A stretch of 64,000 nucleotides of DNA, from NCBI RefSeq assembly GCF_000805335.1, contig NZ_KN708638.1, positions 547,602-611,601 of the forward strand. The letters are read 5' to 3'. A model generated the notes under the pieces. It was given only the letters and a program-made list of their open reading frames with translations. It was not told the origin of the DNA and ran no database searches. The translations under genes and the position numbers were made by a program. Below are positions 51,034-59,917 of this stretch, piece after piece. Each line of letters begins with the position of its first letter. The first letter of the stretch is position 1. The stretch is from Streptomyces sp. CT34 (GTDB lineage Bacteria; Actinomycetota; Actinomycetes; Streptomycetales; Streptomycetaceae).

Positions 51034-52886
51034 TGCCCCCGCTGACCGACTCCCCCCACACCGCACCGGCCCCCACCACCCCCACCACCCCCGCCGGACT
51101 GCCCACCGCCGACCACGCCGTCGCGCACACCCTGCTCAACTGCCTGCTGCGCGAGGTGTCCGCGCCCGAGCACCAGACCGCCGTCGACGACGGCCACCTG
51201 CTGCTCAGGCTGCCGCGCCGCGGCGTCCTGCTGCGGATCGCCCTGCGCCGCACCTCCCTGCTCGGCGCGCACCGCTTCACCGGCCCGGTGACCGAGCAGA
51301 CCGACGACGGCTGGGCCGAGCTCGACTGGCGCCGACTGGCCGAGTACACACACGCCGAACTGTCGCTGCGGACCGGGGTGGACAACGAGGAGTTCCTGGC
51401 CCAGATCGCCTCCAGCCACCAGGCCGTCACCGCCGCACTCGCCAAACGGCAGACGGACCATGCCGACGGGCCGGCGACATCCGCCAACCGGCAAGCTGAC
51501 CACGCTGACTGGCGGACTGCCCCTGCCGACTGGCACGCCGCCCCTACCGACTGGCAATCGGCCTACGTCGCCTCCGAACAGTCGCTGATCCTCGGCCACC
51601 GCTTCCACCCCACCCCCAAGGCCCGCACCGGCGACCCCGCCGACTGGCAGTCCTACGCCCCCGAGACCGGCGCCGCCTTCCCGCTCCTCCTGCTCGCCGT
51701 GCGCGAGGAACTGATCACCGAGGAGTCCGCCGCCAACGACGCCACACAACCGCTCGACGCACTGTGCACCGACATCCCGGACGGCTACCGGCTACTGCCC
51801 GCCCACCCCTGGCAGTACCAGCTGCTGCGCGACCACCCCGGCCTCCAACAGGCCCTGGACCGCGACGACATCCGCATCCTGGGCACCACAGGACAGCCCT
51901 TCGCCGCCACCGCCTCCGTCCGCACGCTCTACGACGGCGACACCTTCCTCAAGTTCAGCCTCAACGTCCGCATCACCAACTGCCTCCGCAAGAACGCCAG
52001 TTACGAGCTGTCCGGGGCAGTGGCGCTCACCCGCCTCCTCGCCCCGGCCCTCACCGACCTCGCCACCCGCTTCCCGGGCAGCGCGGTGCTCCGCGAACCC
52101 GCCTACCGCAGCCTGGCCCTACCGGGCCCTGATGGCCGGCCCGACAACGACCTCCTCGAAGGCTTCGGGGTGATCGTCCGCGAAGGACTGGCCCAGCGGC
52201 TACTGCCCGGCACCACCCCACTGCTGGCAGCCGCCGTCGCCGACGAGTACCCCACCAGCCAGGCCCACCTCTCCCGCCTCCTGGACGGCGCCGGCCCCCG
52301 GGCCGCGCTGGAGTGGTGGACCGCCTACCTCGGCCTCCTCCTCCCCCCGGTACTCGCCGCCTACTTCGACCACGGCCTGGTACTGGAGCCCCACCTCCAG
52401 AACGTCCTGGTCTGCGTCGACGGCGACGGCATGCCCGCCCAGGTCCTCTTCCGCGACCTGGAAGGCACCAAGCTCGTCCCCGAACACCACACCGAACTGC
52501 TGGCCTCACTGCCCGAGCACATCGCCGAACCCATGACCTACGACGCCCGGCGCGGCTGGGACCGCGTGGTGTACTGCCTGCTGGTCAACCACATCGCAGA
52601 AATGCTGGCCGCCCTCGCCGACCTGCACCCGGGCACCGAGGTCGAACTGTGGGCACAGGTCCGCCGCACCCTCCAGGCATACGCGGACCGGCACGGCTGC
52701 CCGCCGCAGCTGGCCGCACTGCTGGCCGGCGTCCCGTTGCCCGCCAAGGCCAACCTCCTCACCCGCTGGGAGCGCAAGGCCGACCGCGAAGCCGGCTACG
52801 TCCTGCTGCCCTCACCACTGGCCGAGGACATCCTGTCGGGCACCGTCCGCACCGACGACACCACCCCCTGGAGTGCCGCACCGTGA
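51033..52886 (+). CDS. IucA/IucC-family NIS siderophore synthetase (PvsD-like position)
   Basis: A 617-residue NIS synthetase. RLLPAHPWQYQLL is the HPWQ substrate loop, ASVRTLY and FLKFSLNVRITNCLRKN are ATP-site motifs, GLVLEPHLQNVLV provides the E-x-H-x-Q-N site, and VLFRDLEGTKL follows. It should condense a second carboxylate, completing a citrate-centred siderophore. Residues about 140-180 carry a repetitive stretch (THDHADGPATSAN-like, then DWRTAPADWHAAPTDWQ) not seen in the first synthetase. TGATG couples it to the exporter and its stop overlaps the decarboxylase GTG. Confidence 0.85.
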   Translation: MPPLTDSPHTAPAPTTPTTPAGLPTADHAVAHTLLNCLLREVSAPEHQTAVDDGHLLLRLPRRGVLLRIALRRTSLLGAHRFTGPVTEQTDDGWAELDWRRLAEYTHAELSLRTGVDNEEFLAQIASSHQAVTAALAKRQTDHADGPATSANRQADHADWRTAPADWHAAPTDWQSAYVASEQSLILGHRFHPTPKARTGDPADWQSYAPETGAAFPLLLLAVREELITEESAANDATQPLDALCTDIPDGYRLLPAHPWQYQLLRDHPGLQQALDRDDIRILGTTGQPFAATASVRTLYDGDTFLKFSLNVRITNCLRKNASYELSGAVALTRLLAPALTDLATRFPGSAVLREPAYRSLALPGPDGRPDNDLLEGFGVIVREGLAQRLLPGTTPLLAAAVADEYPTSQAHLSRLLDGAGPRAALEWWTAYLGLLLPPVLAAYFDHGLVLEPHLQNVLVCVDGDGMPAQVLFRDLEGTKLVPEHHTELLASLPEHIAEPMTYDARRGWDRVVYCLLVNHIAEMLAALADLHPGTEVELWAQVRRTLQAYADRHGCPPQLAALLAGVPLPAKANLLTRWERKADREAGYVLLPSPLAEDILSGTVRTDDTTPWSAAP

Positions 52887-54175
52887 CCACCCCCACCCCC
52901 ACCCCGACCCCCACACCGGCCGTCCAGGACCGTGCACTCTCCCTCCCCTCCGCCGAACTCCCCGCCTATCTCTACGACTTGACGGCGCTGCGCGGGCACC
53001 TTGCCGAGGTGCGCGCCGCGCTGCCCGAGCACGTCGAGCTGTACTACGCGGCCAAGGCCAACCCCGCCCCCGAACTCCTCGCCGCACTGCGCCCGTACGT
53101 GGACGGCTACGAGGTCTCCTCGGGCGGCGAACTCACCCATGTCGGCAAGGCGGTACCCGGCGCGCCCCTCGCCTTCGGCGGACCGGGCAAGACCCCCGCG
53201 GAGATCACCCGGGCACTGGAGCTCGGCGTCCAGCGCTTCCACGTGGAGAGCGTCCACGAGATCCACCTGCTGGCGGACCTCGCCGCCCGCCTCGCCCCGG
53301 AACGCCGCATCGCCGTCCTGGCACGGTTCAACCTCCCCGTCGACGACGGTTCCCTGGACGGCAGTTCGCTCGCCATGGGCGGTCGCCCCACGCCGTTCGG
53401 CCTGGACCCCACCCAGGCCGACGAGGTCATCACCCTCCTCACCGACGACACCTACCCGCACCTCGAACTCCGCGGCATCCACGCCCACTTGGCCAGCGGC
53501 CTGGAAGCCCCCGAACAGCTCGCGGTCTCGGAATCCATCGTGGCCTGGGCCGCCGACCTGGCCGCACACCACCACATCCCACTGCCCGAGGTGGTCCTGG
53601 GCGGCGGCATGAACGTCGACTACACCACCCCGGAGCACCGCTTCGACTGGGCCGCCTACGGCGCCGGCCTGTCCCGACTCGCGGCCACCCACCCCGACCT
53701 CACCCTGCGCATCGAGCCGGGCCGCGCGCTGACCGCATACTGCGGCTGGTACGCCACCGAGATACTGGACGTCAAGCACAGCCACGGCGAGGAATTCGCC
53801 GTGGTCCGCGGCGGCACCCACCACCTGCGCACCCCCACCACCAAGGGCCACGACCAGCCCTGCACGGTCCTCCCCACCGACACGCCCTGGCCACACCCCT
53901 GGCCACGCCCCGCCGCCCACGGCGACCTGGTCACCGTCACCGGCCAACTCTGCACCCCCAAGGACGTCCTGGCCCGCCACGTCCCGGCGCGCGGGCTGCG
54001 GGCCGGCGACCGGGTGGTGTTCGCCCTCGCCGGCGCCTACGCCTGGAACATCTCCCACCACGACTTCCTCATGCACCCCCACCCCACCTTCCACTTCCTG
54101 GACACCGGCACCGGCACCGCCACGGGCACCGGCGGCGTCGATGACCACACCGTCAGCACGGAAGCCGAGGTCTGA
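52883..54175 (+). CDS. PLP-dependent decarboxylase, alanine-racemase fold (PvsE/SbnH-like)
   Basis: A 430-residue fold-III decarboxylase related to LysA. YYAAKANPAPELL contains the PLP Lys, AFGGPGKTPAEI and GIHAHLASGLEAPEQL precede the phosphate-binding VVLGGGMNVDY, IEPGRALTAYCGWY follows, and the AYAWNISHHDFLMHP end replaces the GAY/D motif. In pvs and sbn pathways the equivalent enzyme makes a small amine (ethanolamine or ethylenediamine-type unit) by decarboxylation. The first 12 codons are a Thr-Pro repeat. The GTG at 52883 overlaps the previous stop. Confidence 0.85.
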   Translation: MTTPTPTPTPTPAVQDRALSLPSAELPAYLYDLTALRGHLAEVRAALPEHVELYYAAKANPAPELLAALRPYVDGYEVSSGGELTHVGKAVPGAPLAFGGPGKTPAEITRALELGVQRFHVESVHEIHLLADLAARLAPERRIAVLARFNLPVDDGSLDGSSLAMGGRPTPFGLDPTQADEVITLLTDDTYPHLELRGIHAHLASGLEAPEQLAVSESIVAWAADLAAHHHIPLPEVVLGGGMNVDYTTPEHRFDWAAYGAGLSRLAATHPDLTLRIEPGRALTAYCGWYATEILDVKHSHGEEFAVVRGGTHHLRTPTTKGHDQPCTVLPTDTPWPHPWPRPAAHGDLVTVTGQLCTPKDVLARHVPARGLRAGDRVVFALAGAYAWNISHHDFLMHPHPTFHFLDTGTGTATGTGGVDDHTVSTEAEV

Positions 54176-54176
54176 G

Positions 54177-54944
54177 ATGCTCCGCCCCAACGAGGTCCGG
54201 CGGAAGCTCGCCGCGGGCGAGGAGGTGTACGGCCTGTTCAGCACGGTTCCCGAGCCCGCGGTGACCGAGATGATCGGCTGCGCCGGCTATGACTTCACCG
54301 TCCTCGACACCGAACACACGCTGGTCGATCCGCAACAGCTGGAGAACCTCATCCGGGCCGCCGAGACGGCCGGGCTCACTCCGTTCGTCCGGGTGCCCGA
54401 GGCGGACTCCGGAGCGATCCTGCGCGCACTCGACGCGGGGGCGATGGGCATCGTCGTCCCGCATGTCCGCAGGCGCGCGGACATCTGCGCCGCCCTGCGC
54501 GCCGCCCGCTACGCCCCGGAGGGCATGCGCTCCCTCAACGGCGGCCGGGGCCCCGGCTTCGGCCGGATCGACCCGGCCGAGTACATCCGCCGGGCCAATG
54601 CCGAAACGATGCTCATCGCCCTGATCGAGGACGCCGAGGGAGTCGAGGCGATCGACGACATCCTCGCCCCGGGCGGCGTCGACCTCGTCCTGCCCGGCCC
54701 CGCCGACCTCTCCCAGTCCTACGGGGTCCCCTGGCAGCTCCGCCATCCCCGCGTCCAGCAGGCCGTCCGCACCCTCCGCGACGCCTGCGCCCGCCACGCC
54801 GTCCCCTTCTGCGCCATGTCCACCACCCCGGAGCGCCGCGCCGAATGGCACGCCGACGGCGTACACGCCTTCGTCCTCGGCGAGGACCGCGATCTCATGG
54901 CCCGGGCCCTGCGGGAACACCTGGAGCGCACCTCCGGGCAGTAG
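54177..54944 (+). CDS. HpcH/HpaI aldolase-family enzyme, SbnG-like (possible citrate synthase)
   Basis: A 255-residue TIM-barrel aldolase. VLDTEHTLVD has the catalytic His, FVRVPEAD the substrate Arg, LIALIEDAEGVEAIDDIL the metal Glu, and DLVLPGPADLSQSYG the metal Asp. SbnG of staphyloferrin B pathways belongs to this family and makes citrate from oxaloacetate and acetyl-CoA. At the end of a citrate-type siderophore operon the same job is likely here. The start is the ATG at 54177, one base after the decarboxylase stop; GAGG precedes it. Confidence 0.75.
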   Translation: MLRPNEVRRKLAAGEEVYGLFSTVPEPAVTEMIGCAGYDFTVLDTEHTLVDPQQLENLIRAAETAGLTPFVRVPEADSGAILRALDAGAMGIVVPHVRRRADICAALRAARYAPEGMRSLNGGRGPGFGRIDPAEYIRRANAETMLIALIEDAEGVEAIDDILAPGGVDLVLPGPADLSQSYGVPWQLRHPRVQQAVRTLRDACARHAVPFCAMSTTPERRAEWHADGVHAFVLGEDRDLMARALREHLERTSGQ

Positions 54945-54969
54945 CGGGAGCCGAGTCCGCGGCACGAGA

Positions 54970-54999
54970 GGACCCCGGCGGCCATGTCCGCCGGGGTCC
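54970..54999 (+). terminator. Hairpin terminator of the siderophore operon
   Basis: GGACCCCGGCGG (54970-54981) and CCGCCGGGGTCC (54988-54999) form a perfect 12-bp stem with a 6-base loop, 25 bases after the stop codon of the aldolase gene. Confidence 0.7.
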
Positions 55000-55089
55000 G
55001 GTCACCCTCGCTGCCGGGTCAACCCCCGGCACTCGCTACCGCGTTCACCCCCGAGCAGGCAGCCCCTGCCACCGGCCTTTGTCGGCCGG

Positions 55090-55950
55090 TCAGCCGGACA
55101 GCCCGTGGACGAACCCGGAGACCAGTTCCGCGACCGCTTCCGGAACCTCCTGGACCATGGCGTGGGTGGCATCGACGGAAGTGAAGGTGACCGTCGGCCG
55201 GACACGGGCGAGTTCCGTCAGTTCGGCGGACAGACCGCGCGCGAACCGGACCTGGAGGTCATCGAACCACTCCGGCGTCGGAAGCGGATCCGGCTTGCCG
55301 GCCTGCACCAGGAGCAGCGGGCACCGCACCCCGTCCAGCCACCGGGTGACGCCGAGCGCGCCGAGCCGGTCGAGTTCCGCGTACATCTCCAGCGCCGCCG
55401 ACCGCTCGGGCAGCATCTGCCAGCTGCCGTCGGGCAGGGGGCGCACGGCCGCGCGGGCGGCGACCTCCGCGGGCCCGGCGGGAATCCCGTAAAGAGCGCA
55501 CTGGGCGACCTGCTGCCCGATGTACTCGGGCGGTACGACGGCACCGGCCGACGAGCGCAGCGACTTCCCCACCCGCTCGGCGCCCGGATATTCCCCGGGA
55601 CGTCCCCACCAGAAGCCGTCCAGGTTCACCGCGGCTCGCGTCCGGTCCGGGTACGCCCGCGCGTACTCGACCGCGACCAGCCCGCCGAGCGACGTCCCGA
55701 CCGCCACGGCCTCCGGCACCTCGTACGCCTCCAACGTCTCCGCGATCAGGCGCACCACCCCGGGCACGTCCCAGGGCGAGAGGTCCGGTGAACGGCCGTG
55801 CCCGGGAAGGTCGATCGCGAGAACCCGGTGCCCTACGGCAGCAAGCGCCGTGGCCGCCGTGTCCCAGTCGACGAGCGACCGCCCCGCGCCGTGCAGCAGC
55901 ACGAGCGGCCGGCCGTCACCCCTGTGGTCGCGAAGGTGCAGCAGCGTCAT
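55090..55950 (-). CDS. Alpha/beta-hydrolase
   Basis: A 286-residue hydrolase: LVLLHGAGRSLVDWD carries the HG oxyanion motif, VAVGTSLGGLVAVEYA the nucleophile Ser (GxSxG), and VDATHAMVQEVPEAV the catalytic His. The cap region is short. No signal peptide, so it is cytosolic. Esterase, lactonase or dehalogenase-like activity are all possible. The ATG at 55950 begins TLLHLRDHRG; a GTG three codons earlier is an alternative. It converges on the siderophore operon terminator region. Confidence 0.85.
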   Translation of the reverse strand: MTLLHLRDHRGDGRPLVLLHGAGRSLVDWDTAATALAAVGHRVLAIDLPGHGRSPDLSPWDVPGVVRLIAETLEAYEVPEAVAVGTSLGGLVAVEYARAYPDRTRAAVNLDGFWWGRPGEYPGAERVGKSLRSSAGAVVPPEYIGQQVAQCALYGIPAGPAEVAARAAVRPLPDGSWQMLPERSAALEMYAELDRLGALGVTRWLDGVRCPLLLVQAGKPDPLPTPEWFDDLQVRFARGLSAELTELARVRPTVTFTSVDATHAMVQEVPEAVAELVSGFVHGLSG

Positions 55951-56055
55951 GGACGCCACGGTAAGGAAGGAACCTGCCCCGCCGGGGCTGAACCGGCCTT
56001 TTCACAGGATCCGGAGCTGGCTGACGAGGCCGCAGTGCCTGTGGGTGCAGCCACG

Positions 56056-56367
56056 ATGGACCAGAAGTACGAAGGCGAAGTCGCCGGTCGCTCGGCCACC
56101 TTGTTCACCGCCGCGTTCAACCAGTCCACCGCCACCGGCACATATGTCGCCATGGAGTCCTTCGAAGGGACGCTTCACGGCCGGGAGGGCTGCTGCAACT
56201 TCGCGCACTCGGCAACCACCGCGGGCCCCAGCCGGGAGGACGAGCTCGTCGTCATCGTTCCGGGCAGCGGAACGAGCCAACTGGCCGGAACAGCCGGGAC
56301 CGGAGGCATCACGGTCGACTCGGACGGCACACACCGAATCCGGTTCGACTACGAACTCGATCAGTGA
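56056..56367 (+). CDS. DUF3224 domain protein, N-terminus short or damaged
   Basis: A 103-residue protein with the DUF3224 pattern: YEGEVAGRSATLFTAAF, TYVAMESFEGTLHGREGCCNFAHSATT, VVIVPGSGTSQLAGTAGTGG and the closing FDYELD. Family members are about 130 residues, small beta-barrel proteins related to allene-oxide-cyclase-like folds. The first strand would lie upstream of ATG 56056, and the open frame before it (from about 55980) could encode it from a GTG near 56035. The gene may therefore be slightly longer or have lost its start. Confidence 0.6.
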   Translation: MDQKYEGEVAGRSATLFTAAFNQSTATGTYVAMESFEGTLHGREGCCNFAHSATTAGPSREDELVVIVPGSGTSQLAGTAGTGGITVDSDGTHRIRFDYELDQ

Positions 56368-56586
56368 CCCGGCATGTCAGGCACGAAGCCCTGAGCGGAT
56401 CGCGGCGAGGCTGACAGTTCCAGCCGCGGAACGCCTCCCGCCGGCAGGCTGCCGGGCTCGGCAGGAGGGGGAGACCACACTCACCATGGACCGGCCCCTA
56501 CGGCCCGCCGCCTCGGCGTCCGCCAGGACGACCGCTCCGGCCACGGGCCCGCGCCCAGTGCCGCGCGCTCTGCCGACCGCGACCCG

Positions 56587-57771
56587 TCAGTGACTCCGCC
56601 GGGTGTTGAGGCGGGCGGCCTGGCGCGTGAGGTGGTCCCGCTCGGCGAGGTTGGGTGCCTTGTGCGCCGCCTCGGCGTACAGCCGTGCCGCCTTCGCCAG
56701 GTCGCCGTCGCGCTCGTGGAGGTACGCCGCCACCGCTGCGTGACGGGGCAGCGATTCGTCCAGCTCCGCGAGCGCCGCCAGGCCGGCGCGCGGTCCGTCG
56801 GCCTCGCCGACGGCCACCGCGCGGTTGAGCCGGACGACCGGGCTGTCCGTCAGGCGCACGAGCTCGTCGTACCACTCGACGATCTGCACCCAGTCGGTCT
56901 CCTCGGCGGTGAGCGCGTCGGCGTGGAGCGCCGCGATGGCGGCCTGGGCCTGGAACTCGCCCAGCCGGTCCCGGGCAAGTGCCGCCTGAAGGATCTCGAC
57001 GCCCTCGGCGATCGACTCGGTATCCCACCGGCCGCGGTCCTGCTCGGCGAGCGGCACCAGGCTGCCGTCGGCCGCGGTCCGGGCGGCGCGCCGGGCGTGG
57101 TGGAGCAGCATGAGGGCGAGCAGCCCCGCCACCTCCGGGTGGTCGATCGCGGCCGAGAGCTGCCGGGTGAGCCGAATGGCCTCGGCAGCGAGGTCGACAT
57201 CTCCGACGTAGCCCTCGTTGAAGACCAAGTAGAGGACACGCAGCACCGTGGCGACGTCGCCGGGCTGGTCGAACCGCACGCCGGACACCGTGCGCTTGGC
57301 CCGGCTGATCCGCTGCGCCATGGTCGCCTCGGGCACCAGGTATGCCTGGGCGATCTGGCGGGTGGTCAGCCCGCCGACCGCCCGCAGCGTGAGCGCGACC
57401 GCGGACGACGGTGTCAGCGACGGGTGCGCGCACAGGAAGTAGAGCTGGAGCGTGTCGTCCACCGCGGGTACGGGACCGGGCGCCGGCTCCTCGTCGACGC
57501 GGTCCTCACGCCGGCGGCGGGCGGCGTCCGCCCGGGTGGCGTCGAGGAACCGGCGCCAGGCCACGGTGACCAGCCAGCCCTTCGGATCCCGAATGGGGTC
57601 TCCCCTGCTCGAGCCAGGCCGAGAGCTTGGGGAAGGGCCGGTCGGCCAGACGCGGATCGCCTCGACCAGCGCGTCCTGCACGGCGTCCTCGGCCGCCGCG
57701 AAGTCGGCTCCGCGGCGGACGAGGATTCCGAGCACGCTCGGCGTAAGGCTCCGGAGCAGGGCCTCGTCCAT
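56587..57771 (-). CDS. ECF42-type RNA polymerase sigma factor with C-terminal TPR-like extension
   Basis: A 394-residue ECF sigma factor. Region 2 includes LVRRGADFAAAEDAVQDALVEAI and GWLVTVAWRRFLDATRAD. Region 4 is LTLRAVGGLTTRQIAQAYLVPEATMAQRISRAKRTV. The large C-terminal domain (NEGYVGDVDLAAEAIRLTRQL and onward, ending HKAPNLAERDHLTRQAARLN) is typical of the ECF42 group and replaces an anti-sigma factor. Its start overlaps or closely follows the DGPF gene stop, the usual ECF42 partner. An odd insertion (TGPSPSSRPGSSRGDPI) between region 2 elements comes from a dispersed DNA repeat. ATG 57771 is chosen; GTG 57783 is possible. Confidence 0.85.
   Translation of the reverse strand: MDEALLRSLTPSVLGILVRRGADFAAAEDAVQDALVEAIRVWPTGPSPSSRPGSSRGDPIRDPKGWLVTVAWRRFLDATRADAARRRREDRVDEEPAPGPVPAVDDTLQLYFLCAHPSLTPSSAVALTLRAVGGLTTRQIAQAYLVPEATMAQRISRAKRTVSGVRFDQPGDVATVLRVLYLVFNEGYVGDVDLAAEAIRLTRQLSAAIDHPEVAGLLALMLLHHARRAARTAADGSLVPLAEQDRGRWDTESIAEGVEILQAALARDRLGEFQAQAAIAALHADALTAEETDWVQIVEWYDELVRLTDSPVVRLNRAVAVGEADGPRAGLAALAELDESLPRHAAVAAYLHERDGDLAKAARLYAEAAHKAPNLAERDHLTRQAARLNTRRSH
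57593..57637. repeat. Dispersed streptomycete repeat inside the sigma factor gene
   Basis: The stretch with GGGGTCTCCCCTGCTCGAGC followed by CAGGCCGAGAGCTTGGGGAAGG matches, from memory, a short repeat common between genes in streptomycete genomes. Here it is inserted in frame and adds about 15 residues to region 2 of the ECF42 factor. Confidence 0.5.
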
Positions 57772-57779
57772 CTGCGAGA

Positions 57780-58187
57780 TCACTCCGTGATGGTGACCGG
57801 GCAGGCCAGGAACGGTCGCACCTCGAGCCACTCGTGGATCGGCTTCCCGCCCGCCCCGGGGGCGGCCGACAGTTCCCCGGCAAGCTCGACGGCGCGCTCG
57901 TAGCTGTCGACGTCGATCATCATCCAGCCGGCGATGAGGTCCTTGGTCTCGGCGAACGGGCCGTCGGTGACCGGCGGGCGCCCCTCACCGTCGTACCGGA
58001 CCCACGTCCCCTCAGGAGCGAGCGCCTGACCATTGACGAACTCGCCGGTCTCCTCCAGCCGGGTCGCGAAGTCCTGCATGTACTTCACATGCGCCGAGAT
58101 CTCCTCCGGCGTCCACTGATCCATGGGCACGTCGTTGACCGGAGCCGGAGCGCCGCGGTAATGCTTGAGCAGCAAGTACTTGGCCAT
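57780..58187 (-). CDS. DGPF-domain (YCII-related) protein, ECF42 partner
   Basis: A 135-residue protein beginning MAKYLLLKHYRG and carrying the name-giving DGPFAETKDLIAGWMMIDVDSYERAVELA at 73-100. YCII-like ferredoxin-like folds often bind small molecules. ECF42 sigma factors are almost always encoded next to one or more DGPF genes and are thought to regulate or be regulated by them. The ATG at 58187 has GAGGAG 8 bases upstream. Its stop overlaps the possible GTG start of the sigma gene, implying translational coupling. Confidence 0.85.
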   Translation of the reverse strand: MAKYLLLKHYRGAPAPVNDVPMDQWTPEEISAHVKYMQDFATRLEETGEFVNGQALAPEGTWVRYDGEGRPPVTDGPFAETKDLIAGWMMIDVDSYERAVELAGELSAAPGAGGKPIHEWLEVRPFLACPVTITE

Positions 58188-59006
58188 CGTGTTTCTCCTC
58201 GGTGCTGGTGCAACCCATTGTGGTCGCGTTCACCTCGGGGACGGAACCGGTCACGGCTTCTCGACATCGCCGTCCGAATTTTTTTGGGCTCTCTTGCCGG
58301 CTCTCACGGATGAGCCTGGGTGAGCCCTCTCGCGGTCTGCGGGCCCCGGAGTGCGCGATGGCGAGCCGGAACGAGCCCTTCCAAGATCAGCAGCGACCGG
58401 CCGACGGACGCAGGAGAAGGCTTCGCGTGCGTCACTTTGCGTGTGGCCCTGGCACGTCTACCGGCAGCTCCGCTAGATCCATACCGCCACGAGCCCCGCC
58501 GCCGGCCCGCAAGACCGCCGAGACGGTGTCCTGGAGTCGCGCCACACCGGCCCGATCCCCGAGGTCGCCGCTCGCCCGGACGCCACGCCAGTGGCGCACT
58601 GAGATCCGTGCCTGCTCCGACACCGGCGGAGTCCCCAACGGCGGTACCCGAGCCATCAGCGGCGCCGGCGAAGAGACCCGACAACTCGCCCACGCCTTCC
58701 GCGACTTCACCGACTACGGGATCCGGATCCCGCTCGTCGCGGACGGCACCCGCCCCTACCAGCACCCGCCGACCCGGGCTCGACCGGCCGAACGAGCCGA
58801 CCCGAGTCGATCCGCGAAGAGCCGCCAAAGCACGCCCGGTGATTATCTGAAATTCAGGCCAGCCGATACGGGCGCCCATACCGGTTCGCGACTCTCGTGG
58901 AATTCGGCGCGTCACCGAGTGGGCGCGTCTCATTTTGCTTTAACCTCCATTAACTGTATGAAGTCGATCAATTACTGATCGAAACAGCTCGAATCTCGGA
59001 GATGAC
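58188..59006. other. Long intergenic region without a convincing gene
   Basis: 819 bases upstream of the DGPF and small secreted protein genes. Open frames are Arg/Pro-rich shadows with weak codon bias. The last 150 bases (58850-59000) are distinctly AT-rich and likely contain the promoter of the secreted-protein gene. Confidence 0.45.
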
Positions 59007-59369
59007 ATGCGCAAGCTTCGCAACACTGCCGCCGTGGTAGCCGTTCTCGGCAGCGTCAGCCTCCTCGGCGCGGGCACCGCCTACGCCGGCAGCGGGTCGG
59101 GGGGCGACAGCCCCCAGCAGAGCCGCCAGAGCACCTATCAGCAGCAGTCGAGCGGCCGGTACGACAACGGCAAGTCGCACGGCCGCAAGGTCATCATCCA
59201 GCAGAGCACCTCGTGCAGGACATACGACGACAACGTCGATGTCCTCGGCGAGGTACGGGAGTTCCCGCACCACCTGGGTTTCTTCCGGCTCAGAGAGGAC
59301 GAAAAGCCGGACGTGCAGATCACCAAGCTCGGCTCGTCCCACGGGTGCAACAACGTCATCCGCCTCTGA
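59007..59369 (+). CDS. Small secreted protein of unknown function
   Basis: A 120-residue exported protein. The signal peptide ends after AYA at about residue 27. A Gln/Ser/Gly-rich linker follows (GGDSPQQSRQSTYQQQSSGRY), then a compact part with two Cys (SCRTYDDNVDVLGEVREFPHHLGFFRLREDEKPDVQ and HGCNNVIRL) that could form a disulfide. No family was recognised. The ATG at 59007 has GGAG 9 bases upstream. It stands alone. Confidence 0.7.
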   Translation: MRKLRNTAAVVAVLGSVSLLGAGTAYAGSGSGGDSPQQSRQSTYQQQSSGRYDNGKSHGRKVIIQQSTSCRTYDDNVDVLGEVREFPHHLGFFRLREDEKPDVQITKLGSSHGCNNVIRL

Positions 59370-59917
59370 ACCAGTCGGCCCGACGGGGTATATGGGGCGT
59401 AGAGGGTTCGGTTCGTTGTGCCGACGGGGTGCATTCCCGGAATTCGAAGAACATCCGCGCAACGTCATTGCCGAGGCGAAAGCGACGGCACCCGTAGCGG
59501 AGTTTCGACGACGATGACGTTGCGCGGTCACGGGTCAGCCTGGTATTGCGGACGCCTCAAGGGCCTGTGTGTGCATGTCGGGCGTCGACACGGGCCGGTG
59601 CCTCACCGTCGGGGGCCGCCTGTCCACAGACGCTCCACGGCGCGGGAGCCGGGTGGGGGCGGTTGCGGCAGTGTCGCGCTCAGCCGGCGCCCCGCGCGCC
59701 ATGGACGCAACGCCTGACGCTCGCCGATCTCGCAGACCTGAACGTGAACGTCGCGCCCGAACGGCTCACGCGGCGTGGTCCGTCCGGCCCCCGCGGCATC
59801 GGTCAGAACGTAGGAGTCGGGAAGAGGGTGGCAGCAAGGGGCGGTTCTGACCGAGGTCGGCGGAGCGGTCCGGGCCGGTGTCCTGTGCCGCCTGCGGTCA
59901 CTGGACGGATCGGCGGG
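59370..59917. other. Intergenic region without a supported gene
   Basis: 548 bases between the small secreted protein and the convergent MFS gene. The open frames found have no motifs and poor codon bias. No strong hairpin was identified. Confidence 0.45.

Noticed and set aside
46734..54944. Staphyloferrin A/B cluster proper
   Set aside because: There are two rather than three NIS genes compared with sbn, no sbnA/sbnB, and an ATP-grasp gene in the pvsA position; the gene order fits pvs better.
58304..58933. Minus-strand 209-codon frame in the gap after the DGPF gene
   Set aside because: Weak third-position GC bias, no motif, no binding site; probably non-coding.
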